Source: Spirosoma aerolatum
GTDB taxonomy: Bacteria > Bacteroidota > Bacteroidia > Cytophagales > Spirosomataceae
Assembly: GCF_002056795.1 (NCBI RefSeq)
Contig: NZ_CP020104.1
Location: 3,731,001-3,795,000 of the forward strand
Length of the DNA stretch: 64,000 nt
Reading direction: 5' to 3'
Made by a program: the position numbers and the translations under genes. Positions 18,445 through 26,180 of this stretch are shown in pieces; position 1 is the stretch's first letter, and each line of letters opens with the position of its first letter. The notes under the pieces are model-generated. The model searched no databases and was not told the origin of the DNA. It worked only from the letters and a program-made list of their open reading frames with translations.

Positions 18445-19254
18445 ATGGATCAAGTACTAAAAGGACAGGTTGCAATTATTACTGGTGCCAGTAGTGGTAT
18501 CGGGGCCGGAGTCGCCAAAGCATTGGCCGCTGCTGGAGCCAAGGTAGTGGTTAATTACCCCGTCGAAGCGACAAAACCAGCAGCCGATGCAGTCTTGAAA
18601 GAAATCACGGATGCCGGGGGCCAAGGCATGGTAGCTCAGTGTGATGTTAGCCAGGAAGCGCAGGTTATCCAGATGTTTGCCGATGTCGTGGCTGCGTATG
18701 GCACCGTCGATATTCTGATTAATAACGCCGGACTGCAACGCGATGCCAAGTTCGACGAGATGACTCTCGACCAATGGAATACGGTTATTAACGTAAACCT
18801 GACGGGGCAGTTCCTGTGTGCCCGTGAAGCCATTCGGGAATTTTTGCGCCGGGGGCCACGACCTGACGTATCAGTTGCTACGGGTAAAATTATCTGCATG
18901 AGTTCGGTGCATGAGCTGATTCCCTGGGCTGGTCATGTCAATTATGCCACTTCCAAAGGTGGCATTAAAATGCTTATGCAGTCGCTGGCGCAGGAATACG
19001 GCGACCGTAAAATCCGGGTCAACAGCATCTGTCCGGGTGCTATTCAGACACCGATCAACCGGGCTGCCTGGGAAACGCCACAGGCACTCAATAGCCTGAT
19101 GACCTTAATTCCGTATAACCGTATTGGTCAGCCTCAGGACATTGGCAATCTTGCTGTTTTTCTTGCTTCCGATCTCTCCGACTATATCACCGGGGCCAGT
19201 ATCTTTATCGATGGAGGCATGACGGTGTTTGAAGGATTCGCCACGGGAGGCTAA
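18445..19254 (+). CDS. Short-chain dehydrogenase/reductase (glucose 1-dehydrogenase-like)
   Basis: A 269-residue Rossmann-fold oxidoreductase. The cofactor motif is TGASSGIG near residue 13, followed by the NNAG motif, a catalytic Ser in ICMSSVHE, and the YxxxK pair in NYATSKGG. The C-terminus has SICPGAIQTPINR and YITGASIFIDGGMTV. The sequence is closest to the glucose 1-dehydrogenase group, but substrate calls within this family are unreliable. It lies directly upstream of the GH63-like glycosidase in the same orientation, so a role in sugar metabolism is plausible. A long hairpin fills the gap between them. Confidence 0.9.
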   Translation: MDQVLKGQVAIITGASSGIGAGVAKALAAAGAKVVVNYPVEATKPAADAVLKEITDAGGQGMVAQCDVSQEAQVIQMFADVVAAYGTVDILINNAGLQRDAKFDEMTLDQWNTVINVNLTGQFLCAREAIREFLRRGPRPDVSVATGKIICMSSVHELIPWAGHVNYATSKGGIKMLMQSLAQEYGDRKIRVNSICPGAIQTPINRAAWETPQALNSLMTLIPYNRIGQPQDIGNLAVFLASDLSDYITGASIFIDGGMTVFEGFATGG

Positions 19255-19262
19255 TAATTAAA

Positions 19263-19338
19263 GAGCGAAAGGGTGAATGAGTGAAAGAGCGAAAACCTAC
19301 CGGATGGATTGCTCTTTCACTCATTCCCCCTCTCGCTC
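19263..19338 (+). repeat. Imperfect 28-bp inverted repeat between SDR and glycosidase genes
   Basis: The arms 19263-19290 and 19311-19338 pair with two mismatches. Each is built of GAGCGAAAGGGTGAATGAG-type short units. The repeat starts 8 nt after the SDR stop and ends 14 nt before the glycosidase ATG, so it covers the translation-initiation region. Confidence 0.75.
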
Positions 19339-19352
19339 ATTCACATTGTTCA

Positions 19353-22004
19353 ATGACGACTGAAGAACATCGTTTAGAGGCTCCTGCATGGCGGCAGTGG
19401 GGACCGTATGTATCGGACCGCCAGTGGGGTACCGTCCGGGAAGATTACAGTGCCAATGGCGATGCCTGGAACTATACAACCCACGATATGGCCCGAAGTT
19501 ATACCTATCGTTGGGGCGAAGAAGGAATTGCGGGTATCTCCGATGATAAACAACAGCTTTGCCTGGCCCTTGCACTCTGGAATGGCAAAGACCCGATTCT
19601 GAAGGAACGGTATTTTGGCCTGACCAATAGCGAAGGCAATCATGGAGAGGACGTAAAGGAACTATACTATTACCTCGATAACACCCCTACGCATTCGTAC
19701 CAGCGAATGCTCTATAAATACCCGCAGGCGGTATTTCCATATCAGCAACTGGTGGACGAAAACCGACGTCGAACCCGACTGGACCCTGAATTTGAATTGC
19801 TCGATACCGGGATCTTCGATGATGACCGGTATTTCGATGTGTTTGTGGAGTATGCCAAGGCGGGTCCGACGGATCTGTTGATGACTGTCACCGTATTTAA
19901 CCGGGGACCCGAAGTGGCCGATTTGCATGTGTTACCGACACTCTGGTTTCGGAATACCTGGATATTCGGTGATGATTCCGACGGAGTGCCTAATTATCGA
20001 CCGTCGCTGATTTTACAGCCGGATAACTGTGTGTCGGTCGAGGATTCGGATTTGGGGCGTTACGTGCTGCATGCCAATGGGCAACCGGAGTGGCTGTTTT
20101 GCGATAATGAAACCAATCAGGTTCGACTTTATTCCAATCATAATGGTGCCACTTACCCGAAAGATGGCATCAACGATTACCTGATTCATGGAACGCCAAC
20201 GGTCAATCCGGCCCAGACAGGTACCAAAGCGGCTGCTCATTACCAACTGACCATTGCCCCCAACGGCTCAGCCATAATTCGCCTTCGGCTGGAAGCACCG
20301 GGGCCTTTGGGTACCGAATTGAAAGCTCCTTTCGACGGATTTGATGAGATTGTCGCAACTCGCAAACAGGAAGCGGATGCTTTTTACGAACACATCCATC
20401 CACCCAAAGCTACCGACGATGAGCGATTGGTTCAGCGCCAGGCGTTTGCGGGGATGCTGTGGAGCAAGCAGTATTATTACTACGACGTGACCCGTTGGTT
20501 GGCTGGCGATGAAAACCATCCGCCACCACCGCCCGAACGGCTGAAAGGTCGGAATCATACCTGGCTGCAATTGATTAATGCCGGGGTCATTTCGATGCCC
20601 GATACCTGGGAGTACCCATGGTATGCCGCCTGGGACTGGGCTTTTCATTGCGTTACCCTATCGGTGATTGATCCCGGTTTTGCCAAGCAGCAGCTCATGA
20701 TGCTTACCAACGAGTGGTTTATGCATCCGAATGGGCAACTACCGGCTTATGAGTGGAATTTCTCGGATGTAAACCCGCCTGTTCAGGCCTGGGCCGCCTG
20801 GCGGATTTATCACCTTGAACTGGAACGAAAACCACCCGGCGAAGAAGACCTGACGTTTCTACGGGCTATTTTTCATAAACTGATGCTCAACTTTACCTGG
20901 TGGGTAAACCGGAAAGATGAGGTGGGTAACAATATTTTTGAGGGCGGATTCCTGGGGCTGGATAACATCGGCGTTTTCGATCGAAATACGGTTTTTCCGG
21001 ATGGAAGTCATCTGGAACAGGCCGATGGCACTAGCTGGATGGCCATGTATGCCCTCAACATGATGCGGATTGCCCTCGAACTGGCTCGTAAAGATGCAGT
21101 TTATGACGAACTGGCAACGAAATTTTTCGACCATTTTCTCTACATCGCCGGAGCTATGACCAGTATCGGACAGAACAACGAGGGGCTGTGGGACGAAGAA
21201 GATGCCTTTTTTTATGACCAACTTCGAATGAGTGATGGTAGCGTTCAGCGAATGCGGGTTCGGACGCTGGTAGGCCTGATTCCGATGTTTGCCGTAGAAG
21301 TGCTGGACGATACTCTGATGAAAGCCAATCCGGCTTTCCTGAAACGTATGGTCTGGTTTCAAAGCCACCGCCCCGATTTATACCATCAGGTTTCCCGTTA
21401 TGATGAAAAGGGGAAAGATGAAAAGCGGTTGCTTAGTTTACTGCGGGGCTTTCGACTGAAAGCCTTGCTGGCGAAAATGTTGGATGAAACCGAGTTTCTG
21501 AGCCCACATGGTATTCGGGCCGTGTCGAAAGTCTACCGCGATCATCCGTATACGTTTACACTGGATCATACTACCTTTCGGCTGACTTATACACCCGCCG
21601 AGAGCGATAGCAACATGTTTGGGGGGAACAGCAACTGGCGCGGCCCGGTCTGGATGCCAACCAATTACCTGCTGGTCGAAAGCCTGAATCGGTTCTATGA
21701 TTATTTTGGCGATAGCTTTACAGTCGAATATCCGATTGGGTCGGGTCGGCAGATAACGCTTAAAGCTGTCGCCCGCGAACTTACCAACCGACTCATTAGC
21801 CTGTTTACAACCGATACAACCGGTAAACGAGCGACATTCGGGCAGCATCCAAAATATCAGGACCCGAACTTCCGCGATTATGTGCTGTTCTATGAATACT
21901 TCGACGGGGATAACGGGCGCGGAGTAGGGGCCAGTCACCAGACGGGCTGGACAGGATTGGTGGCTGAATTGATCAACCGGAAGTATGGTAGTCTGGCCGA
22001 GTAA
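19353..22004 (+). CDS. GH63/MGH1-like glycoside hydrolase, paralogue 1
   Basis: An 883-residue cytoplasmic protein. The ATG at 19353 (MTTEEHRLEAPAWRQWG) is chosen because the longer open frame from 19281 would translate the upstream hairpin. An N-terminal beta-sandwich (about 1-330, WGEEGIAGISDD, FELLDTGIFDDDRYFDVF) precedes an (alpha/alpha)6 barrel with AGMLWSKQYYYYDVTRW, WEYPWYAAWDWAFH, PAYEWNFSDVNPPVQAW, GGFLGLDNIGVFDR, EQADGTSWMAMYALN, NSNWRGPVWMP and GASHQTGWTGL. GH63 enzymes remove glucose or mannose from alpha-linked oligosaccharides or glycosides such as mannosylglycerate. The substrate here is unknown. A second copy lies at 61698-64000. It is probably cotranscribed with the SDR upstream and the SelW-like gene downstream (24-nt gap). 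Confidence 0.9.
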   Translation: MTTEEHRLEAPAWRQWGPYVSDRQWGTVREDYSANGDAWNYTTHDMARSYTYRWGEEGIAGISDDKQQLCLALALWNGKDPILKERYFGLTNSEGNHGEDVKELYYYLDNTPTHSYQRMLYKYPQAVFPYQQLVDENRRRTRLDPEFELLDTGIFDDDRYFDVFVEYAKAGPTDLLMTVTVFNRGPEVADLHVLPTLWFRNTWIFGDDSDGVPNYRPSLILQPDNCVSVEDSDLGRYVLHANGQPEWLFCDNETNQVRLYSNHNGATYPKDGINDYLIHGTPTVNPAQTGTKAAAHYQLTIAPNGSAIIRLRLEAPGPLGTELKAPFDGFDEIVATRKQEADAFYEHIHPPKATDDERLVQRQAFAGMLWSKQYYYYDVTRWLAGDENHPPPPPERLKGRNHTWLQLINAGVISMPDTWEYPWYAAWDWAFHCVTLSVIDPGFAKQQLMMLTNEWFMHPNGQLPAYEWNFSDVNPPVQAWAAWRIYHLELERKPPGEEDLTFLRAIFHKLMLNFTWWVNRKDEVGNNIFEGGFLGLDNIGVFDRNTVFPDGSHLEQADGTSWMAMYALNMMRIALELARKDAVYDELATKFFDHFLYIAGAMTSIGQNNEGLWDEEDAFFYDQLRMSDGSVQRMRVRTLVGLIPMFAVEVLDDTLMKANPAFLKRMVWFQSHRPDLYHQVSRYDEKGKDEKRLLSLLRGFRLKALLAKMLDETEFLSPHGIRAVSKVYRDHPYTFTLDHTTFRLTYTPAESDSNMFGGNSNWRGPVWMPTNYLLVESLNRFYDYFGDSFTVEYPIGSGRQITLKAVARELTNRLISLFTTDTTGKRATFGQHPKYQDPNFRDYVLFYEYFDGDNGRGVGASHQTGWTGLVAELINRKYGSLAE

Positions 22005-22028
22005 GAAGTTTGCTATTAAACACAATCA

Positions 22029-22307
22029 ATGAAACCGACGATCACGCTTGAATATTGCCCAAAATGTGGCTGGTTACTCCGCTCTGCCTGGATGGCGCAG
22101 GAACTGCTAACGACCTTTACCGACGATGTGCATGGGGTTCTGCTGCAACCTTCCGAATTCAGTGGTCGGTATTCGATTCGGGTGAATGAACAGGTCATTT
22201 TCGACCGGAAAGTAGAGGGGCGTTTCCCCGATATTAAAGAATTGAAGCAATTGGTGCGGGATGTGGTTAATCCGGAAAAAGACCTCGGTCATTCGGAACG
22301 GAAATAA
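22029..22307 (+). CDS. SelT/SelW/SelH-family (Rdx) thioredoxin-like protein, Cys form
   Basis: A 92-residue protein beginning MKPTITLEYCPKCGWLLRSA. The CxxC at Cys10 and Cys13 sits where selenoprotein W carries C-x-x-U, so this is the cysteine form. The rest fits the family fold: WMAQELLTTF helix, VLLQPSEFSGRYSIRVN, VIFDRKVEGRFPDIKELKQLVRD. It is probably a cytoplasmic thiol redox protein of unknown partner. It follows the glycosidase closely and may be translated from the same mRNA. A hairpin downstream separates it from convergent yceI. Confidence 0.88.
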   Translation: MKPTITLEYCPKCGWLLRSAWMAQELLTTFTDDVHGVLLQPSEFSGRYSIRVNEQVIFDRKVEGRFPDIKELKQLVRDVVNPEKDLGHSERK

Positions 22308-22336
22308 CTCTCTATTCTGCGGTAAATCGGTAACGT

Positions 22337-22387
22337 AAGTCGCCTGCCCAAACTCCCGAACTCATCAGAAGTCTGAGCAGGCGGCTT
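22337..22387. terminator. Hairpin between convergent genes
   Basis: AAGTCGCCTGC (22337-22347) pairs with GCAGGCGGCTT (22377-22387), with one G-T mismatch and a 29-nt loop. It lies between the SelW-like stop and the yceI-like stop. There is no clear T run. Confidence 0.5.
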
Positions 22388-22402
22388 AGCATCAGTTCCA
22401 GT

Positions 22403-22951
22403 CTATGCCAATACCGCTTCAAGCTGTTTGACCAGTTGGATTTCGCTATACAGTTTGACCTCTTCGCTCAAGGCCAGACCGCCCGTTTCCAAAACGCCAT
22501 TGAAGCTAATCCCCCAATCGCTCCGATTTAGTTTGCCCGTGATGGTGTAGCCCACTCGCACACCGCCCCAGGGGTCTTTGGTAATGCCGCTATACTCAAC
22601 ATGCAATTTAACGGGTTTCCGAACCCCTTTCATCGTTAAGTCGCCATATACAAAAAAAGTATCCTCATCCAGTTTCTCGATGGCTGTGGATTGAAAACTT
22701 AACTGGGGATAGGTTTCGGCTTCGAAGAAATCGGAGTTGCGAAGGTGATGATCGCGTTGCTCATTATTGGTATGGATAGACGTAATTTCGGCGGTGGCCC
22801 GTATTTGTGCTGTGCTGAAATCGTCACCCTCGGTTTCTACCTCCACCTGAAATTGTTGAAAAGAACCGGAAATGTTACTGATCATCAGGTGTTTGATTTT
22901 GAAACCTAATTCGCTGTGTGTGGGGTCGAGGACCCATTTCGTCGTTGTCAT
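22403..22951 (-). CDS. YceI-family lipid-binding protein
   Basis: A 182-residue protein with the YceI lipocalin-like barrel: KWVLDPTHSELGFKIKHLMIS, FQVEVETEGDDF, ATAEITSIHTNNEQRDHHLR, FFEAETYPQLSFQS, GDLTMKGVRKPVKLHVEY and GYTITGKLNRSDWGIS. Family members bind isoprenoid-type lipids. Unlike E. coli YceI there is no signal peptide, so it is likely cytoplasmic. It follows the pirin gene by 78 nt on the same strand and probably shares its promoter, placing it under the candidate HxlR operator. Confidence 0.9.
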   Translation of the reverse strand: MTTTKWVLDPTHSELGFKIKHLMISNISGSFQQFQVEVETEGDDFSTAQIRATAEITSIHTNNEQRDHHLRNSDFFEAETYPQLSFQSTAIEKLDEDTFFVYGDLTMKGVRKPVKLHVEYSGITKDPWGGVRVGYTITGKLNRSDWGISFNGVLETGGLALSEEVKLYSEIQLVKQLEAVLA

Positions 22952-23029
22952 AGAGTTGAAAAATTAGTATTCTGAATGGAATTGCCAATTGCGTCGGACC
23001 CTGGCCCGACTGGCAAAAATTGAGCCTGT

Positions 23030-23902
23030 TTAATAAAGAATCCGTTGGGATGCCGGTACGGTGGCTATATGCTTCAGGGTTCCTTGTCGGTATGCCTGAT
23101 AAAGCCGTCGAATATCCTCCTGTGTATCAGCAATGAAGGGACCGTGCGACACGATGGCATCGCCCTGTGGCTCTCCGGCATACAGAATAACCCTACCTCC
23201 GGCTTCGCCCCCGGCAAGCTTCAGGTCACTGAGTACCGCATCGGAAGACCTGTTCAGCCAGCCCACCTGATCCTGCTGGACTTTGTTGGCTTCGTCGCCT
23301 ACCCGTATGCTTCCGTCAATCACGTACAAGAAAGCCGTATAGGAGGCTGGAAGTTGCTGGATAGTCGTAGCGCCAGACTCCAGCTGGATATCGGCGATAA
23401 TTAGAGGGGCATAATTCTGGATTGGCGATTTTAGACCCGCCAGCGAACCACTGTACACCCTGATCGTCACCCCATTCTGGATAAGTGTGGGGACTTTCTC
23501 CAAAGGGAGGTCCTGTACCCTTGGTTCTGCCCATCGGTCTTTTTTGGGTAAGTTCAGCCAGAGCTGTAGCAGCCGCATCGACGCGTTCCGATCAATGATT
23601 TCCGAGTGAATGATGCCACTACCGGCGGTCATTAGCTGCAGATCACCCCCTTTCAACCGATGAGCCTCGTCGCCCATTTCGCCTTCCAGCAATAAAGAGA
23701 CCGTTTCAAAACCTGCATGTGGATGCGGCCCACCAACGGGTTGCCCATCCTGTTTGTTGAGTCGATCATCCATCAGCACGATGAACGGATCGCTCTCGGT
23801 AAAGTCGACCTGAATAACTGGACTGGCCAAGTGACCAACTCCTAAAAAGCCCGGTTGAGCAGGTGGCGTATATATGTTGATTACTTTTCTACGAAGATTC
23901 AT
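23030..23902 (-). CDS. Pirin-family cupin protein
   Basis: A 290-residue bicupin. The pirin metal site is intact: His60 and His62 in GGPHPHAGFETV, and His99 and Glu101 in AGSGIIHSE. The second cupin has YTAFLYVIDGSIRVGDEAN, then the family ending GEPQGDAIVSHGPFIADTQEDI. Some bacterial pirins dioxygenate quercetin; others act as redox-sensing cofactors. It heads a likely two-gene unit with yceI and is divergent from an HxlR regulator. The 150-nt gap between them holds a large palindrome. Confidence 0.93.
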   Translation of the reverse strand: MNLRRKVINIYTPPAQPGFLGVGHLASPVIQVDFTESDPFIVLMDDRLNKQDGQPVGGPHPHAGFETVSLLLEGEMGDEAHRLKGGDLQLMTAGSGIIHSEIIDRNASMRLLQLWLNLPKKDRWAEPRVQDLPLEKVPTLIQNGVTIRVYSGSLAGLKSPIQNYAPLIIADIQLESGATTIQQLPASYTAFLYVIDGSIRVGDEANKVQQDQVGWLNRSSDAVLSDLKLAGGEAGGRVILYAGEPQGDAIVSHGPFIADTQEDIRRLYQAYRQGTLKHIATVPASQRILY

Positions 23903-23972
23903 GGCATCGTTGACAATAGGGCTGACATTTTTGCCCTGATTGATGATGCAAAATTACATCGTTTACTATACA

Positions 23973-24026
23973 TTTGTAAGTACTATACTCAAGTATAGGG
24001 CTATACTTGAGTATAGTACTTACAAA
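23973..24026. promoter_or_regulatory. 54-bp palindrome, candidate tandem HxlR operator
   Basis: The arms 23973-23998 and 24001-24026 are perfect 26-bp reverse complements with a 2-nt spacer. Each half is itself a palindrome: CTATACTcaAGTATAG (23983-23998) and CTATACTtgAGTATAG (24001-24016), 18 bp centre to centre. It lies between divergent pirin and HxlR-type genes, 28 nt before the regulator's start. The TACT...AGTA form resembles sites bound by HxlR-family repressors such as YodB. Confidence 0.7.
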
Positions 24027-24053
24027 ACATCTTTTTTCCATCGAGATTATATA

Positions 24054-24410
24054 ATGGAAACTACAGCGCTAAAACACGAGGAATGTGTCAGCCTTTTGCG
24101 CCCGATACGGGATGCCTTGGATGTATTGAATGGTAAATGGAAATTGCCGATCATCGTGGCCCTTACATTCGGAGAGAAGCGATTTGGCGAAATTGCCAAA
24201 GAAGTTCACGGAATCACCGATCGGATGCTCTCCAAAGAATTGCGGGATATGGAGATCAATGGATTAGTGAAGCGAACCGTGTATGATACCTACCCGGTCA
24301 AAGTGACGTATACGTTAACTCCGCATAGTCAGACATTGGGAGGGGTTATTGAGTCCCTGCGTAACTGGGGGGAACTGCACCGGAAAAAAATTCTCTCAGA
24401 TGATGTTTAG
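24054..24410 (+). CDS. HxlR-family winged-helix transcriptional regulator
   Basis: A 118-residue DNA-binding protein. ATG 24054 (METTALKHEECVSLL) is chosen because the longer frame from 23940 would translate the operator palindrome. The HxlR domain is typical: LDVLNGKWKLPIIVALTFG, RFGEIAKEVHGITDRMLSKEL, MEINGLVKRTVYDTYPVKVTYTLT. Cys11 lies just before the domain, in the position of the redox-active cysteine of YodB/CatR and related thiol sensors of quinones and electrophiles. It probably represses itself and the divergent pirin-yceI unit through the palindrome between them; this is inferred from position and symmetry. Confidence 0.92.
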   Translation: METTALKHEECVSLLRPIRDALDVLNGKWKLPIIVALTFGEKRFGEIAKEVHGITDRMLSKELRDMEINGLVKRTVYDTYPVKVTYTLTPHSQTLGGVIESLRNWGELHRKKILSDDV

Positions 24411-24430
24411 GTGAAGTGCTATACAGGATT

Positions 24431-24745
24431 CTATTGAACATCGACTTCCATTTCCAGCAGCGCATAGCTAAGGCTTTTGCCATGCGTATCCATGGTGAGT
24501 GAGGTAGTAACCCCACCCGTCAGGGCTTGCTGACATACAAATTGTAAAGCGGGCAGATTGGGTAGCTCGTAGCGGATAACGTCACCGGCTACAATTTGCT
24601 TCAGATGTTCTTTAACTGCATTGGCAGTGACCTGATTACGGAGAAGCTCAAAATGTTCTGGCTTGTACGGAATAAGCGAAAGGGTAAGGGTGTTGCCTTT
24701 ATCCCCCGCGCGACTGTGGGCGATGTCGTATAGTTTAGTTTTCAT
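24431..24745 (-). CDS. AtuA-associated small ferredoxin-fold-like protein
   Basis: A 104-residue protein that normally follows, or is fused to, AtuA/DUF1446 proteins. Visible family features are LYDIAHSRAGDKGNTLTLSLIPY at the N-terminus and YELPNLPALQFVCQQALTGGVTTSLTMDTHGKSL near the end. Its start overlaps the end of the larger AtuA gene by 4 nt (24742-24745), so the two are translationally coupled and probably form one complex. Confidence 0.85.
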   Translation of the reverse strand: MKTKLYDIAHSRAGDKGNTLTLSLIPYKPEHFELLRNQVTANAVKEHLKQIVAGDVIRYELPNLPALQFVCQQALTGGVTTSLTMDTHGKSLSYALLEMEVDVQ

Positions 24746-26064
24746 GCGCTTAGACGGGTGACATTAGGAACTACCTGATTGCGGTCGATCAGTGTGGAAA
24801 CAATACCGACCACCTCATGGGTGTACTTACGGGCTCCGCCACCACCAGCCGGGCCATTGGTATACAACGCTTCAACCTCTTCGCCAACCAGTGCGGCCTG
24901 TTGCGCCGTCGAAGCCCGACCCGCTACCCGTAATCGGATTTCATAGGGGGCAGGATAATGACCAAACGAGGTTCGGTGAACGGATGTGCTGCCAATGTAA
25001 TCGATACGCAGATCAGCGAACCGATCCTGAAGCCGTTCCTGTATGATGGCTCCGGCCAGTTTCGCGCGACCCAGCGCGTTGGCCCCTGCGTAGGAAATTT
25101 CACCTTCGCCAATAAAACCGGCTTCGTACCCAACACTGACTTTTAAGGTGTCCGGTCGGGCTTGTCCTCGTCCTCCAGTTGCGTGTACCTGGTTGGGAGC
25201 TGCTTGCAGGAGACGTACCTGTGTGAAATCAGCAATCACATCAGGGGTGAAATAGCGGCTGGGGTCCATGACCTCGTAAAGTAATTGTTCTTTCGCCGTG
25301 GCTACGCTTAGCATACCTCCTGTCCCCTCCACTTTGCCAAATACTGCCGTTCCATTGGCCAGTACATCAACAAACGGATGGCCCAAATGCGCCATGTCTG
25401 CAACTTCTTTTCGACCCGGATCGGCGAAATAGCCACCCGTCAGTTGGCCCGCGCATTCCATTAGGTGCCCAATAACCGTACCCTGTCCAAGTTGCTCCCA
25501 ATTGTCCAGCGACCAGCCTAATTCATATACCAGCGGTGCGACAAACAGCGAGGGGTCGGCTACGCGTCCGGTAATGATGACCTGTGCATCCGTTGCCAGT
25601 GCAGGTAGTATGGCGTCGGCTCCCAGATAAGCATTAGCTGATAGAATTGGCCCCGATTCATGTAGAGGTTTACCGGTTTCCAGCGCAATTTCGTCACCTG
25701 TTAATTGATGAAAAACATCGTCTCCCGTAATGGCCGCTACGGTCAACGACAGATTGAGTCGTTGGGCAATTTCGATAACTTTTTGGGCAGCCGCCAGCGG
25801 GTTGGCTGCGCCCATATTGGTAATGAGCCGAACATGGTTGGTGAGCAGTACCGGCAGTATCATCTCGATCCGGCGTTCCAGGAGTGGATCGTAACCCGTG
25901 TCGGGGTTTTGCCGTTTCCGTTTCTGTGCCAACGCAATGGTCCGTTCGGCCAGACATTCCAGCACCAGATAATCCAGCTTACCTTGCTGAGCGAGTATAA
26001 GCCCCGGTTCGAGCCGATCACCCGAAAAACCGGCCCCACAGCCAATTCGTATTCGTTCTTTCAT
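24742..26064 (-). CDS. AtuA/DUF1446-family protein (acyclic terpene utilisation-like)
   Basis: A 440-residue cytoplasmic protein with the family opening IRIGCGAGFSGDRLEPGLIL and LVLECLAERTIALAQ, and conserved blocks RLITNMGAANPLAAA, ANAYLGADAILPAL, IITGRVADPSLFVAPL, ECAGQLTGGYFADPGRK and GPAGGGGARKYT. In Pseudomonas AtuA is needed for growth on citronellol; the exact reaction is not established to my knowledge. Here the gene sits beside a citrate-type transporter and a sugar-acid dehydratase, and not with acyl-CoA genes, so a role in organic- or sugar-acid breakdown is possible. An imperfect inverted repeat lies upstream. Confidence 0.88.
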   Translation of the reverse strand: MKERIRIGCGAGFSGDRLEPGLILAQQGKLDYLVLECLAERTIALAQKRKRQNPDTGYDPLLERRIEMILPVLLTNHVRLITNMGAANPLAAAQKVIEIAQRLNLSLTVAAITGDDVFHQLTGDEIALETGKPLHESGPILSANAYLGADAILPALATDAQVIITGRVADPSLFVAPLVYELGWSLDNWEQLGQGTVIGHLMECAGQLTGGYFADPGRKEVADMAHLGHPFVDVLANGTAVFGKVEGTGGMLSVATAKEQLLYEVMDPSRYFTPDVIADFTQVRLLQAAPNQVHATGGRGQARPDTLKVSVGYEAGFIGEGEISYAGANALGRAKLAGAIIQERLQDRFADLRIDYIGSTSVHRTSFGHYPAPYEIRLRVAGRASTAQQAALVGEEVEALYTNGPAGGGGARKYTHEVVGIVSTLIDRNQVVPNVTRLSA

Positions 26065-26096
26065 AATGAATTTGTAGGTGTCAGTTTCTATCCTAT

Positions 26097-26174
26097 TAGA
26101 ATACAGATTTTTATGACGAGTATGATGTAACAGGATCAGCGAAAATCCTAATCATCATAAAAATCTGTGTTCTA
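26097..26174. repeat. 20-bp inverted repeat between AtuA and CitMHS genes
   Basis: TAGAATACAGATTTTTATGA (26097-26116) pairs with 26155-26174 with one mismatch. The 38-nt loop holds GGATcagcgaaaATCC. It ends 6 nt before the CitMHS stop codon (26181) and lies upstream of the AtuA start. Confidence 0.6.
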
Positions 26175-26180
26175 TGACAA

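Noticed and set aside
19281..19352. Upstream start for the GH63-like gene (24 extra residues)
   Set aside because: These codons lie in a hairpin of repeated units and are not conserved-looking; ATG 19353 fits the domain start.
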